From positions 13,529,703 through 13,593,702 of the forward strand of contig NC_064037.1 of NCBI RefSeq assembly GCF_932526225.1: a DNA stretch of 64,000 nucleotides, written 5' to 3'. The notes under the pieces are model-generated. The model did no database searches, was not told where the DNA came from, and worked only from the letters and a program-made list of their open reading frames with translations. The first letter of the stretch is position 1. Each line of letters opens with the position of its first letter. Shown here piece by piece: positions 20,363 to 32,100 of the stretch. Source of the DNA: Nematostella vectensis. Its lineage: Eukaryota; Cnidaria; Anthozoa; Actiniaria; Edwardsiidae. The position numbers and the translations under genes are program-made.

Positions 20363-20664
20363 ATACTCGGTTAGAAAATTTCTAGCAAATTTTAGCTTGA
20401 TGCAAGCACCCACTGTTTACGGGGTCAACTTGTAAAAAAAGAGCGGTTTTTAAACGATTGTGTCTTTGCCCGTGGTGAAATTTTAAGATTTTTTTCTGAT
20501 ATCATATGAAAACTTAGCTTTTCCAGCCGACTTAGGCTCAGTGAGGCTCAGAGACTGCTAGCGTGGCAGTGTTCTGATTAATTGCAAATTTGAGCCCGGG
20601 GTGGGAGGAGCTTTCCCTTTTATAGCGGAACCTCGTGTTTAAAAACTGTTCGCTAGGTCATTTT

Positions 20665-20722
20665 CTTATTAGGCATTACATGCCATATTTGGGAGTCCGC
20701 TTCATTCATTTTTTCGCTTTTT
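20665..20722. repeat. Dispersed repeat, second copy at about 63530-63590
   Basis: CCATATTTGGGAGTCCGCTT followed by CATTCATTTTTTCGC is matched by CCATATTTGGAAATCCGCTT and CAATCATTTTT at about 63541. The region 20723-21940 has an ATGGCGGAC start at 20914 and several short open frames with no recognisable product. Confidence 0.5.
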
Positions 20723-21951
20723 TATCGCTCAGAATGTGCGCAGGCGCCGGTCACCTATTTCAGAGCTCCGTTAATTATTCTATTTGAGCTTCTTTGCAGC
20801 CGGAGGGAGACCCAGACTCGTACCCAGTCGTTATTTGCTGTTGCGCGGACATCCACAGGAATCCTGAAGCGAAGACGGAAAAAAAATAACGGCTGGCAGA
20901 TTACAGATCCAAAATGGCGGACGAAATCGGCGAGCAAAAATGTTACGAATTTTCACAGACGAAGAAGGACCTATCCATACTGCATTTCTTGCCTGTAAAA
21001 TTCCATGTGCACATGACAACTGCAGAAATAGCCTAAATACTTTCCTGGAGTTTGGAATTCGGCGTAAGATCATGTGCGAATAGTGCCTTCCCTAGCTTCT
21101 TCTAGGGAACATAAAGACAGTATGTGCATAAGTGTATATTTTTGATAAATACAATCCAACCAGAGTAGTATGAGTTCAAATGAGTGCCAGAACATTCAGA
21201 CCATCCAAATTCATTTCATGGAATGATGTATCGAGCTCACCAGTGTCGTCCGCCGTCTTGGATTTTACGAAACGAAAATATCATCTAATTGGACAGGGAA
21301 CCACCGAAAATAAAACTAAATGGTTTACAACGAGTCTGTGTAGGTAGGCCCTTGGACTTGTGCACAAAAAAAGTAAAAAAAAAAACGGTCAAAAAAACGC
21401 TGCTTGCAAGATATTTGAAAAACTTGCAATATATTTCCTGAGTTCTGCCAGACGTCAAGCGAATTCCGGCCCCAAACCGCATCCTAACCGTCATGCATCG
21501 CGCGGCGTCTGGGTCTGGGTCTCTGACTGAGGAAGACCACTAAGAAATCAAAAACCCAAAATCTAAACAAGTGACGACTATAGAGAAATTTACAAGAGCC
21601 AAAACTCTACCAAGACCGGAAATCGAGAAAAAAACCATCATCAGGGAAAGTGCACAGGGTAGAAAGCACCCAAAATATGAGGCTCGAGAAGCAACGACAA
21701 ACAATAACTTTTTAACGAAGGACCCGCTTAGCTCTACGCCACCATCAACAAACCACAGGGAGCCCACACAACATTTATCTAACAGTAGCTTTGAACTATA
21801 TTTATGCATATCAATAATGCCACTAAGTCTTCAATACAGCTCCTTCAAAATACACATATCTTACCCTTCATTGCGTTTATTTTAGAAGTGCAAACACGAA
21901 TACACGCATTTAAGAGTAAGACATATGTAATTGGAATACCCTGCTAGCAGT

Positions 21952-22006
21952 GGTTTCCTCTTACTCATAGGCCAGCTCGCCAATAGCCTAAGAGTAAGAG
22001 GAACCT
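21952..22006. repeat. Short perfect hairpin
   Basis: GGTTTCCTCTTACTCATAGGC pairs with GCCTAAGAGTAAGAGGAACC across a loop of about 14 bases. It could be a minimal MITE remnant. No coding sequence surrounds it. From 22007 to 22640 I see nothing. Confidence 0.5.
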
Positions 22007-22639
22007 ACTATTCACGCTGAATACATTAGAGCAGAGTGTATAAGATTACTGAATATGAATAAATTATCGAATTGCTCAACTGCAGTGAGGTGAACGGTAA
22101 ATGCTTGGTCTGCTCTAAATTTATATCTTTGTTGTACCGTTTCGATTAATTTTGTTTTAACTCGTCTACCATTATCATTTTCTTGTTTCTATGAATACTG
22201 TTTCATTTAGATGGCTGAAGTCTAATATCTAGTAGCGACAGCTTGATGTTGTTCCGGGCGAGGATCCGGTAGCCCATGTGCTAGGACAGGAGAAGAAACA
22301 AGACCACCCGCAAGGCGGCCAAAGGCATAGGTCGTAAGAATAACCGAAGGATTTGGGGGTGATATAAGTTAGTTTCTCTTCTCTTCGTTCTGCGTGTTTT
22401 AGAAATTTTCAAACACGGTTATCTTATGGACTCAGTCGCCGTGTGTACTTAATCGTGCCTCCTTCGATATTAATTTTCTCCTGTAAACGTTTTATATGAC
22501 TAGTGTATTACGAGCATCAATATTTCTTTCTTTTTGTGTCTGAGGGCTAGTTTAGTTTTCGTATTATACTTTATTATTAGACTAGTTGCACGGTAACCAT
22601 GGACGACAGCTCGTGTTGCAAGCCTTTGTGAACACATCA

Positions 22640-23110
22640 ATGTGGAGACAAGAATTTTGCTACGTAAATCTATGTATTGTATGGCAGGGACGGGAGTTCG
22701 TCACGTAAGCCTATGTACAGGCGGGGACGAGAGTTCGTCACGCGAGTCTATGCACATGCGGGGACACGAGTTCGTCACGCGAGTCTATGCACATGCGGGG
22801 ACGAGAGTTCGTCACGCGAGTTTATGTACAGGCGGGGACGAGAGTTCGTCACGCGAGTTTATGTACAGGCGGGGACGAGAGTTCGTCACGCGAGTCTATG
22901 TACAGGCGGGGACGAGAGTTCGTCACGCGAGTCTGTGTACAGGCGGGGACGAGTGTTTGCACGCGAGTCTATGTACAGGCGGGGACGAGTGTTTGCACGC
23001 AAGGCTATATATAATGATGCAGAGGCAAGAGTTTATGTATAGTGTGATCGGAACAAAAGTTTGACACGCGAGTCTTTATAGTACGGCGGAACGAGAGTTT
23101 GTAATGTGAA
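22640..23110. repeat. 37-bp minisatellite
   Basis: The best conserved units (CAGGCGGGGACGAGAGTTCG then TCACGCGAGTYTATGTA) repeat every 37 bases from about 22690 to 22990, with degenerate units on both sides. Since 37 is one more than a multiple of three, the same peptide-like text cycles through all three plus-strand frames. This explains three overlapping open frames with similar content, so no protein is inferred. Confidence 0.92.
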
Positions 23111-26100
23111 TTACGTGTAACGAGTTGAGGATTCATAACTATTAAAGCGGAACGGGGGATCGTCGGAAAATTTAATTATTTTATATGCATCAAAGCCGGC
23201 GCAAGAGTTTGTCATGGGAATTTATGAACAAGTGTGTGTCAAGCAGACTCTTTGTATGAAGCATGTAACCGACCAACATGGAGATGGGACAGGACAGGAG
23301 CAGAACTTTTAAAATGCAAACTATTTCATGTACGGAAAAATGAGAATCCGTACTGAGCTCCTTCTCAGCTGCGATGGAAGCCATAGGGATCCCATGTTTG
23401 TGCGAAAGTAATATCATTATGTGCAACTCGACGCTGACCAGTTGATTGCTTTTTTGACGAATTAAGAGCCGGTAAGGCCAAGGGCGGCAAAGTGTCATAA
23501 ATAGTTTTAATGAGCAGATTACACCCAAGGCAAAAAGGATAACACTAAATGAGTGGAATTGATAATACATGGCATGTTATCAACATAATTAAGCATGAGC
23601 TCAAGCCTTATTATCTTGTTTTAGTCTATGTCTATGTACTTGTGTACTACCTCCAGGTCACAGAGGGGGGCGACAGTTTTGAAACAGGCTACCTTAACAG
23701 CCCCTCAGTTGTACTGGGTCAAAACTGTCATCCTCTGTGGGTCCGTACGGGGTTTCACAGGTAGTGAGGTATTGTTCTTTCTTTGTTTATTCCGCTTTAG
23801 AAGAGGTTGTAGTTTTTGAAGAAGGATACTGTTTTTGATATGGCAGTATATTCCGGGAAATTTAAGGCGAATAAGACTAGTTGGGTGAATGTCAAGGAAA
23901 CCCTGTACCGACCCGCAGGGGGGTGACAGGAAACGACCAGTTGGCTGACCTGGCGACACGAGTAGAATAAAGGGGAAGTGATGGGTGATGTCAATAAATT
24001 GAATTTTCGAGACTATGGCAGCTTTGTTGTAGGGCAACTCAAAAGGAGATCCTAAGAACGAGATTGCTCACTGGTTGTTTTGAAGGAATTTGATACTTCT
24101 CTACCCCGGCGCGAGGAGACACTCGTTTTGGGATAAGAAGATGCGCGCAGACGTATCTCTCCTGCTCGCGGAGTTGAGCATTATATGGAGGTTGCTCTTG
24201 CAAATGTCAATAAAGGACCTATCCAAGAGTGGCAGGATATTAACTCAAACTTTTTTTGTATGCGTTCCCTGAAGGCAATTCTGGAAAACGTCTTCCCGAG
24301 TAACGACGACCCGATCGGGTAATTTAGGTTTGGGGAGAAAAGATTAGAATATTAAAGAGGTTGGATGAGTATGATAAAGTGTTGTCATGAATGCGCGCAA
24401 TGCACTTTCTGGCGTCGATGGATTCCTTGTTAAAGATATTAAGGTTTGGGAAGTAGGGAACCCATCGACATGTGTTAAGTCAGTGGGAGTGCACATAGTG
24501 CACGGTTGCTGGGAGCCAAATTTATCCCCAATCTTAATACGATGCGTCAATGGATGCAGTGTAGAATAGATTACTGCTCGCAGGGTAAATTTGGAAGGGA
24601 CATTTTTGAAGACTTCCTGACCTAATTGATACGCGTGGATAAAATTCAAATCATGTTAGATAAAAATCATTCATTGATACTGATTATATGTAATGTACTT
24701 GGTAGTGAAAGTAGTTTTCCTGAGTCCTTGTTAACCGACACACCCAGGTGTTATGTAAAATAGGTCAAACAGGTCATACAGGAAAGACAGGTTGTGCAAT
24801 TCTAGATAAACTGCAAAACAACAGGGCCCTTAAACCAATTGGAGCTGCTTAAGACTGTTGCTTTTCAAAGTAAAAACGCAGATTCAAGTTCAAATTCATC
24901 AACGATTTTTATATAGCAAATTACATATTGTAGAATTACATTAGTTCTGGATGAGAATGCACTATACATTTATCAAATCTTGCGCGTTGCTGACTCATTC
25001 TCATCTGTACGCAGGCGTTTCTACCGCTGACCTCCGTTTAAGTGTGTGTGGGCGTCGAGGTGATTTGAAGCAGAGGCGGCTGAATTCCAAGAACCGGCCT
25101 TAGGAACCTAGACAAACAAAAACGGTAAAAGATATGCATTCCTTGCAAGAATAAATACAAAAAAACACCAAATAGTCATGTACGTGAACCAGAAGAATAA
25201 ATACAATACACCAAAAACTGGTATTTTCGTCTTAATTAAGAATTCTTCAGGGCAAGAAATATAGGATCTTTGATCCCAGGGGTTATGTACCTTCTCTTTC
25301 AATGCGGATTTCTCTAAATAATTGGACTTGACGTCGGTCTCCATTCTCATCTTCTTGCCGACTTTACTCGCTGGTGAAAAAGACAGACCATGCTAGATTC
25401 CATGGTATAACAAGAAAGAATACAGAAATGCTGTAGAAAAACTAGATGGTCTGCGTGGGCGTGCTGTAGACAAGGTATAAATCAACACAAGGTTGACAAG
25501 GTATGTTGAACGCCTCCCTGAAACAGGGTAGTGGCGCCATGGTCATGGTCAAAACCCTTTGCGCGCATTGACGGCCAAAGACACATTTTATAGGGATAAC
25601 CTTCAGCTCAACTCCTAAGCGTAGCATGCATAAGTTAATGAGAAAATTCTTCAAATTAGTGCGAAAAAATGTCACCCAGAGATAGATCAACCGTCCAGCT
25701 TTCAAAGGTAAAGAACATTGAACAAAAAATGTGTAAACTTCAATTTGTCTTGCTTACTATGTATAAAGTCGGGTTCGGCTCGCTTTCTGCTCGGCAAGCC
25801 GCTCAAATACGAGGCTGGGACGTCTGTAATAATAAAAGGCAATAAAGGGAGTAAACATTTTCGAAGGGGTCACCTAAGCCTCCCTCCCCATCCCTCCCCG
25901 AAATCTTAAGCTTGCTGTCGGCAACCCATCATGCGATTAGCCTTAAAAGTGGCCAATCACGCTGCCATTTTACGCTCCCGCGTAACCGAGTAACTCAAAG
26001 AATCCATTTCCATCGGCTTATTCAAGCAAGTAGCTGAGATACGTTTAAACAAATATCATTAATAAAGTATCAGACTGCAATGTATATAGTTTTAGAGTTT

Positions 26101-26433
26101 TCTTGCAAGTGGACCGTTGTTTTTTTCAATTGTAGACCAATAACAAAAGAGTGGTTGATCGACATTCTTTAAAATATCCTTCATAAAGGAGGCTTAACAT
26201 TTTTTTTTTTCAGTCAAAGACAATGGAGAGAAAAAAGGAGAAAAAGAAAAAAAGCTGACGCCAATTACTTCCTTCTAAACTAACAGGGTGTGGGTAAGAC
26301 AGGTTTTAGCCTCTAGACCCAAGGGCAATCGAAGCCGGTGAGCGCTTCTAGCAAATTATAGTGGACTGTGAAGGAAAAAAAAAAACATGATTCTATAGTT
26401 ATTGTTATTTGTAAATAAAAAAATGCACAAACT
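23111..26433. other. Gene-poor spacer downstream of RTEL1
   Basis: Many short open frames are present but none shows a recognised domain, a convincing splice pattern or phase-consistent neighbours. About 25184-25232 holds a repeat (GTGAACCAGAAGAATAAATA then CAATACACCAAAAACTGGTA) that recurs inverted at about 49738-49786. Pyrimidine-rich and poly-T tracts lie at 25880-25900 and 26200. Confidence 0.6.
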
Positions 26434-29167
26434 TTAAAAAAAATTGTATGAATGACCTTCGCCTGTGATCTCTTTGTAGGCTTCAAACAAGCGCTTCTTG
26501 TCTTGTGGGTCCCGTATGTAATTAGAGAATCCTAGAAAAGATATAATCAATTCGAGTCTAGTACAATACACACTGGTTGATAACACTAGATGACATCATA
26601 GTTACCATGATAGTTAGAGCTGCATTGGACATTAGAGACCCTTACGCAACGACGATACGGCAACGCGAACAACAACGGCAGAAAACAAGTGAGAATTCAA
26701 CAACCAGACGTGAAATGTACATACTCTGTCTGACACATTTCAGTCGTTTTTCTACAAACGACAACGTGAAAACTCCAAGTTTCACGGTCTAGTGAGAACG
26801 GGAACGTGTGCGCTGAAAACTAGACTATCCTTGTTCGCTATGTTAGAATTAAGGTTCTAGGCTCGTTCTCTCTGGTGTCGCTATCGTTGTTGCGTAAGGT
26901 CCCTACTATCGCCGGGATTTCAAGATGTGTCAACGGCGACGGTAGGACGGCGTGAACGACAAAAACACTTTCGCATTTGCAAGATCCCTCATTAGTTTCA
27001 TGAAGCGTCAACATCGTCCAGGCGCTGTTTTCACGGCCTTCAACCCGCAACAATCTGTATTCACTCTATAAATAACAAGGCCCTTCTTTTCATATTGTTT
27101 GAAATTATGAAGGCTAGTCGATTCTAACAATGCTTTGTTCGAAATCAGCGTGAAGAAGCATTTAATGTGCTCGTCCTGGTCATCGCAATACTTACTAAAG
27201 CCCTCTTGTACAAGTCGCAACGCATATATGGTAAAGCTCACCTAGAAACAGAGGGTAGAGCGACCGATTTTGAGTGAACAGAAGGGTGAGACCACTGATT
27301 AGCTGGTCGAGATCGTTGCACTGAAACGACAAAAAGACCACACTTTTAGAATATAATGATATGGTTGTAGAGATCGCTTAGTGATAATAAAGATCTTTGG
27401 GACGATGATCAAGTCATAAACTGGTATGATAATGGAAGGCGATACAGGGATGATAGTGATGGTGACGTGGTAACGGTGACGATAATGGTGATGCCGTCAA
27501 AAAATACCTGCTTGTAGTTAGCAAGAACCCGAGAGAACGCCTTGTAATTCTCTCCGCTTAGCGACTGCTTCACCTGGAACAAACAAAGACTTCTGATTGC
27601 AGTAATCCACAGGGCCAAAAAATCACCTTGAATCACCTTAGTCGAAATAGTAACCTACCTTAACTATGTACATTTTCGCTGCCTCCAGTTTCTGGGCTTT
27701 TGAATTCTCCTATTTAAAAAATAACGATAAGGGTCAATTAAAAATGAAGAAAAGAATGAAAGACAGGCAAACAGTTAACATGCAATGCAGGCGTTTGACC
27801 GGTGTTTTTATAACGAAAAACCGGCCTTGATGGATTCGTAGCCGCCATTTTTGCTCAAAATGCAAGATGGCGGCTAAAAAAAACCGAGTAAAAGCCTGCA
27901 TGGAAGGCTAGCAAACAGTGGGCTTCTTCGGCTTTTCACCTCTGCACTTTCACTCTTTGTTTTGACAATCTGCAAAAAATGGCAAAAAGTGTAATCCATT
28001 ATGAATTCGAAGTATGTTAAACGGCATTTAAAAAGCACTTTCGCAATTGCCAATGTCGACGTCGTAAACAAGAGTGTAGAATATAGATAAAAGGGGAGAG
28101 GGTTAACTCACTTTGAAGACTTTCTTTGGTTTGTGCGAGGTGTTCGTTGTGCCCTTTGTCCTCATAATGGCATCAGAAAGAGAAGGCGAAGAGTGCTGGT
28201 TAAAAGAAATAGAAAATAGTGACAAGGCACCATGACTGAGGACAAGTCGACATGCGGTTTACCTTGCGGAGGGGCGAGTCGTTAGATGTTGACTCCATTG
28301 AACCCTACAAAAGACAGGCCATCAGTGAAGAAGGAGAAGGAGAAGGAGAAGGAGAAGAAGGAGAAGATGAGAAGAGAAAAATAGTCTGAACATAACGTAC
28401 CTCTGACGATTTCAACGACTCTAGTAGGTTTCCCTGCGGTCGAGGTGGCGGGGCAGATAAGGTTGGAGTTCGGAGAGTTGGGGTCTCGTACTCTACCGTC
28501 ATACGCGCCTGACCACTTGCGGAAGATGCTAAAAAGTGTGTATCACAGTTTTAATTGATGCGGGTCATCAAAGCAATTTACGCCTAATCGCTAATATACA
28601 ACTACATATGGAAGAAAAGATAAATACCGCTCCCCTCCCCAGACACCCGTAATGTCTACTCCCTGGAAGTGGTGCCTGGAAATTGGTAGGAAAAGCCCCT
28701 AACCCCTAGAATTTCCAATTGGATAGGAGATGACGATGGTAAGTAGGATAATACTGATGACGACAATGATGATAACCAGGTCGTCATGGAGAATTAAGAA
28801 GAAATGATGAAGACAATTATGGTAGAGAAAATTCAATGTCATAACACTGTAAATATTTTTAACTGGGGGGTATTTTTATCGTTTTGATATATTTTATTGG
28901 TAATTGATGTTGGTAATTTCGGTTGTGCGTAACCGAATCAAGTATCTCCTGATGCGCAAGGACACACAACATACCTTGAGATCGAACAGCCCTAGCAGGG
29001 GGAGATAACCGATGACTTGGTTTCTTGGGCTTCTCTCTAAACATTGCGGGTACGAAAACGTCTATTCGGGACTCCTCGGGCTCAGTCGTACGCACTGCTG
29101 AAGTCGGACTGGGATCGGATTTCTCGAGATCTCTCGGCTGTCTTACCTTCATGGCTGATTTGTCAAC
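26434..29167 (-). CDS. RTEL1: RTEL1 exons 24-31: linker, harmonin-N-like domain, stop
   Basis: Exons: 28975-29167, 28401-28528, 28263-28304, 28112-28195, 27659-27709, 27508-27573, 27242-27320 and 26434-26531. The first four are Ser/Pro/Lys-rich linker. The last four give [39 protein letters not shown] and [20 protein letters not shown], matching the first harmonin-N-like domain of vertebrate RTEL1. Translation stops at 26434-26436 inside an A-rich stretch. A downstream exon spliced from a donor before the stop cannot be excluded. The acceptor of exon 24 is the least certain junction. Confidence 0.82.
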
Positions 29168-32100
29168 CTTCAGTTCCACAAAAAGTTGCAAGTCAATTCG
29201 TTTTTTTCTTAGTTCAGTGCAGTTTGAAAATACCTTATATATATAAGGTACATATACACCTAGACAATATGCCATTCCAGCTATAAGCATGCGCGCGCAA
29301 TCGACATGGAACCGTCCTCAACTACCGTCATGCAGCATGCGCTTCGTTTGGTGCAAGCTCAAAAAAAGGGCGCTGCATTCTGGTAGTTAAGGTAGGTTTC
29401 TACGGTAATGCACGCGCAAGCTTATAACTGGAATAGCCTATTTGCAGCAGCAGTTACCCACCAAAAATACTATATATAAACATATATTTACCTACTAAAA
29501 TCCTATCTTATTGCGCGGTGTCAATTGAGCGACATTTTTCCTTCCAGTGAATTCTGTTGTTATTCAGCCGTTGTCTCTGCGGCTTACAAAGCAGGTAAGA
29601 ATATCCGAAAAAGCCACGAATGAATACCGAGTTGTTGGGAGGTTGTCGCACCTTACCGCTAGGCCCATTGTCACAAGTCTGGTCGCGACTATAGCCTCTA
29701 GCACACAGGGTACAGAGAGAATATCATCGCAAAAGAAAACATAGCTTTCCTGAACAAATCCATACAATAAAACGATTCTATAAACATGGCCTTTACCATG
29801 ATGTCGGCTTTCCTGAAAAACTGAATCAGTTCCCTCTGCACATGACCAAACTCCTTGAAAATCTTGACCTGTGGTTTCACCCATGACGGCAGTTCTCTCA
29901 GAGCATCCGGGTAAGTAAACCTGACGTCACACAACAAAATGGCGCCAAAATCTTGTCTATGACGTATCACCCTTCCAACAGCTTGATTGACTGCACGGGA
30001 AGCTTGCTGTCTGTACCACTCTCGGCCAGTCAAGCCCTACACGATAACACCATATCTCAGCATATACTTAGGCTAAGTTCAAATTTCGTATTATCCATGA
30101 GCCGTATCCAATGCAAACTAATGTAAATGAACCAGGTGCATTGATTTATTTTCATTTACATGCATTTGCATTGAATACGGCTCGTGGAAAATACGACGTT
30201 TGTGCATAGCCTTAATGACCCAGCGTGTTCGTGGGCGCTCAAAGCCAACCCGTAAGCCTCGGAATTTTATTACAACGAAAAATACGGACGCGGAGGAATT
30301 TGGGGGCAAATGGGACTATTGTCGTCCCACTCCTACTCCTCCGCCTCCAAAATGGTGGCCAAGATCGCGAGCTGCAGGTTTTCTTGCCGAATAAAATTCT
30401 ACGCCTTCAGATAGGCTACAGCCCTCAAAGACTTCGCGGTAGATGAGCCATTGCAAAACAGCCCCAGAGCTAAGGCATGCAATCCTTGGATCCATGAGCA
30501 TAGGTCTTAGTACTAAGAGGACATGGAGTGTCCTTTTAGAAATACAGAAACAGAAAAACACGGGCGGCCTAGTGCGTAGCGTGCCCCCAGTTCATTTCTA
30601 GACTCGAGTTTGTGTCACAAGTGAGTTGAAGTTATTTCTACTGTGTTTCCAGTCGAATAAGGAGGTCCCGTCTCTTCAAGGTGCACTACACTAACTTGAA
30701 TCGAAGGGACGTTAAGAACCGCTAGGGACGCATTGAACAGTGACAATGTTCACTAACAATACACACAAGGGGGCACATGGTGTGGAGCCTAGCTCTTTTG
30801 TGCCTTCCGCACCAGTATAACTGGTGGAAGTTGGTACAATACATCAGATTCTGATTCTCAAAAACATGACAGATGTCCACTCTGAGATCTTCGCATTTTT
30901 TGTTCCATGACAAAAAACACGTGTCAAACGTCGTTTAAAAAGATGTTCATCTGAACTCAAAGTGTGTACAAAGACCTAATGTTCAAGTGTGTACGTGAAA
31001 ACGATAGGGGGGGAAGCAGGTCGGTCTTTTTGCTAAATGAAACACACAAACCTTGATAGCACTTTTATCTTTTCTGCTCATTTCGTCTAGAAAACTCATT
31101 TTGAGCTTGACCTGGAGACGAAACACATGAATAAAAAATTATCCTATTAAAATAAATAGCAAAATTGGTACAAGGCAATGGAGCCTTCGCAGCCGGCTTG
31201 TTTTGTAGTTGAGAAGATTATGAAATGGCATTCCGCCAACTGATAGATGTTTGTCTTTGTTCCTGTCCGTCAATCCGTCAGTCTATCTGTCTACGTATTT
31301 GTCTGTGCGCCCGTCAGTCTATCTTGTCTGTCCGTCGGTCCGTCTGACCGTGTGTCCATCCGCCCGCCTGACTGCCACACTAACTTTTGCATCCATCATT
31401 GGAGGGAATGGTAAACCCGTGATGACTACAGCACGCCCGTTGATGTCCGAGAAGTCGAGACCCTCGCTGACCTGTGCAGTAAACAGAAGATAACGATCCG
31501 ATATGATGTTAAGGTGTTCCGACATAACACTGTGGCCACGCGTTATGGAGTAATTCGTAAGAGGCTCAAGCCCCGTATAGAGAGCGTCAAAATCATTCAG
31601 AACTACTGGAGACGTCACGCTCGGTTGATCATCATTTAAGTTTTCCCTTTCGCAAAGGTTCTTATTGCAAAATCATCTGCGAGAAGCCCCAGGCAATTGA
31701 TGTGTGATCGGGTCTCTTCCTGCGACCACTGCTCCCTCCCCCTGTTGAGACCCCCATACAATATGCGCCCCAACCATTTCTGGACGCATCTGTCTCTATT
31801 ACCAAGCATCCAGGTTGACCACAAGACAAAAGAAGTATTGGCGAACTATTCACAGCACCTCTAAACATAGTGTGCGAATGTTGGAACTGTTTACACAGGG
31901 GTTTAAATGAGATGTTGTGCTGTGATTAAAAAGACCACTACTTCACTACTGCTATTCTAGAAGAATTAGAAAACAATACCTTGACAGCAACACGCAAGTT
32001 GTGAAAACGCAACCATACTCCTAGAATATACACTAAGGCTTGTCTTACCTTTCCGCGGCAAACAGCAAAGAAAGTTGCGCCATTCAGTGAAGGGTCGTTT

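Noticed and set aside
20914-21082. Small gene starting MADEIGEQK or MLRIFTDEEG
   Set aside because: Frames of about 50 codons with no splice partner or recognised domain; the ATGGCGG start matches a motif scattered through repeats.
22642-23064. Arg/Val/Tyr-rich repeat protein
   Set aside because: The 37-bp period cycles all frames; similar text in three frames shows it is the repeat, not selection on a protein.
31251-31493. VCPSV-rich plus-strand frame
   Set aside because: Degenerate CTGT/CCGT simple repeat overlapping RTEL1 exon 21 on the other strand.
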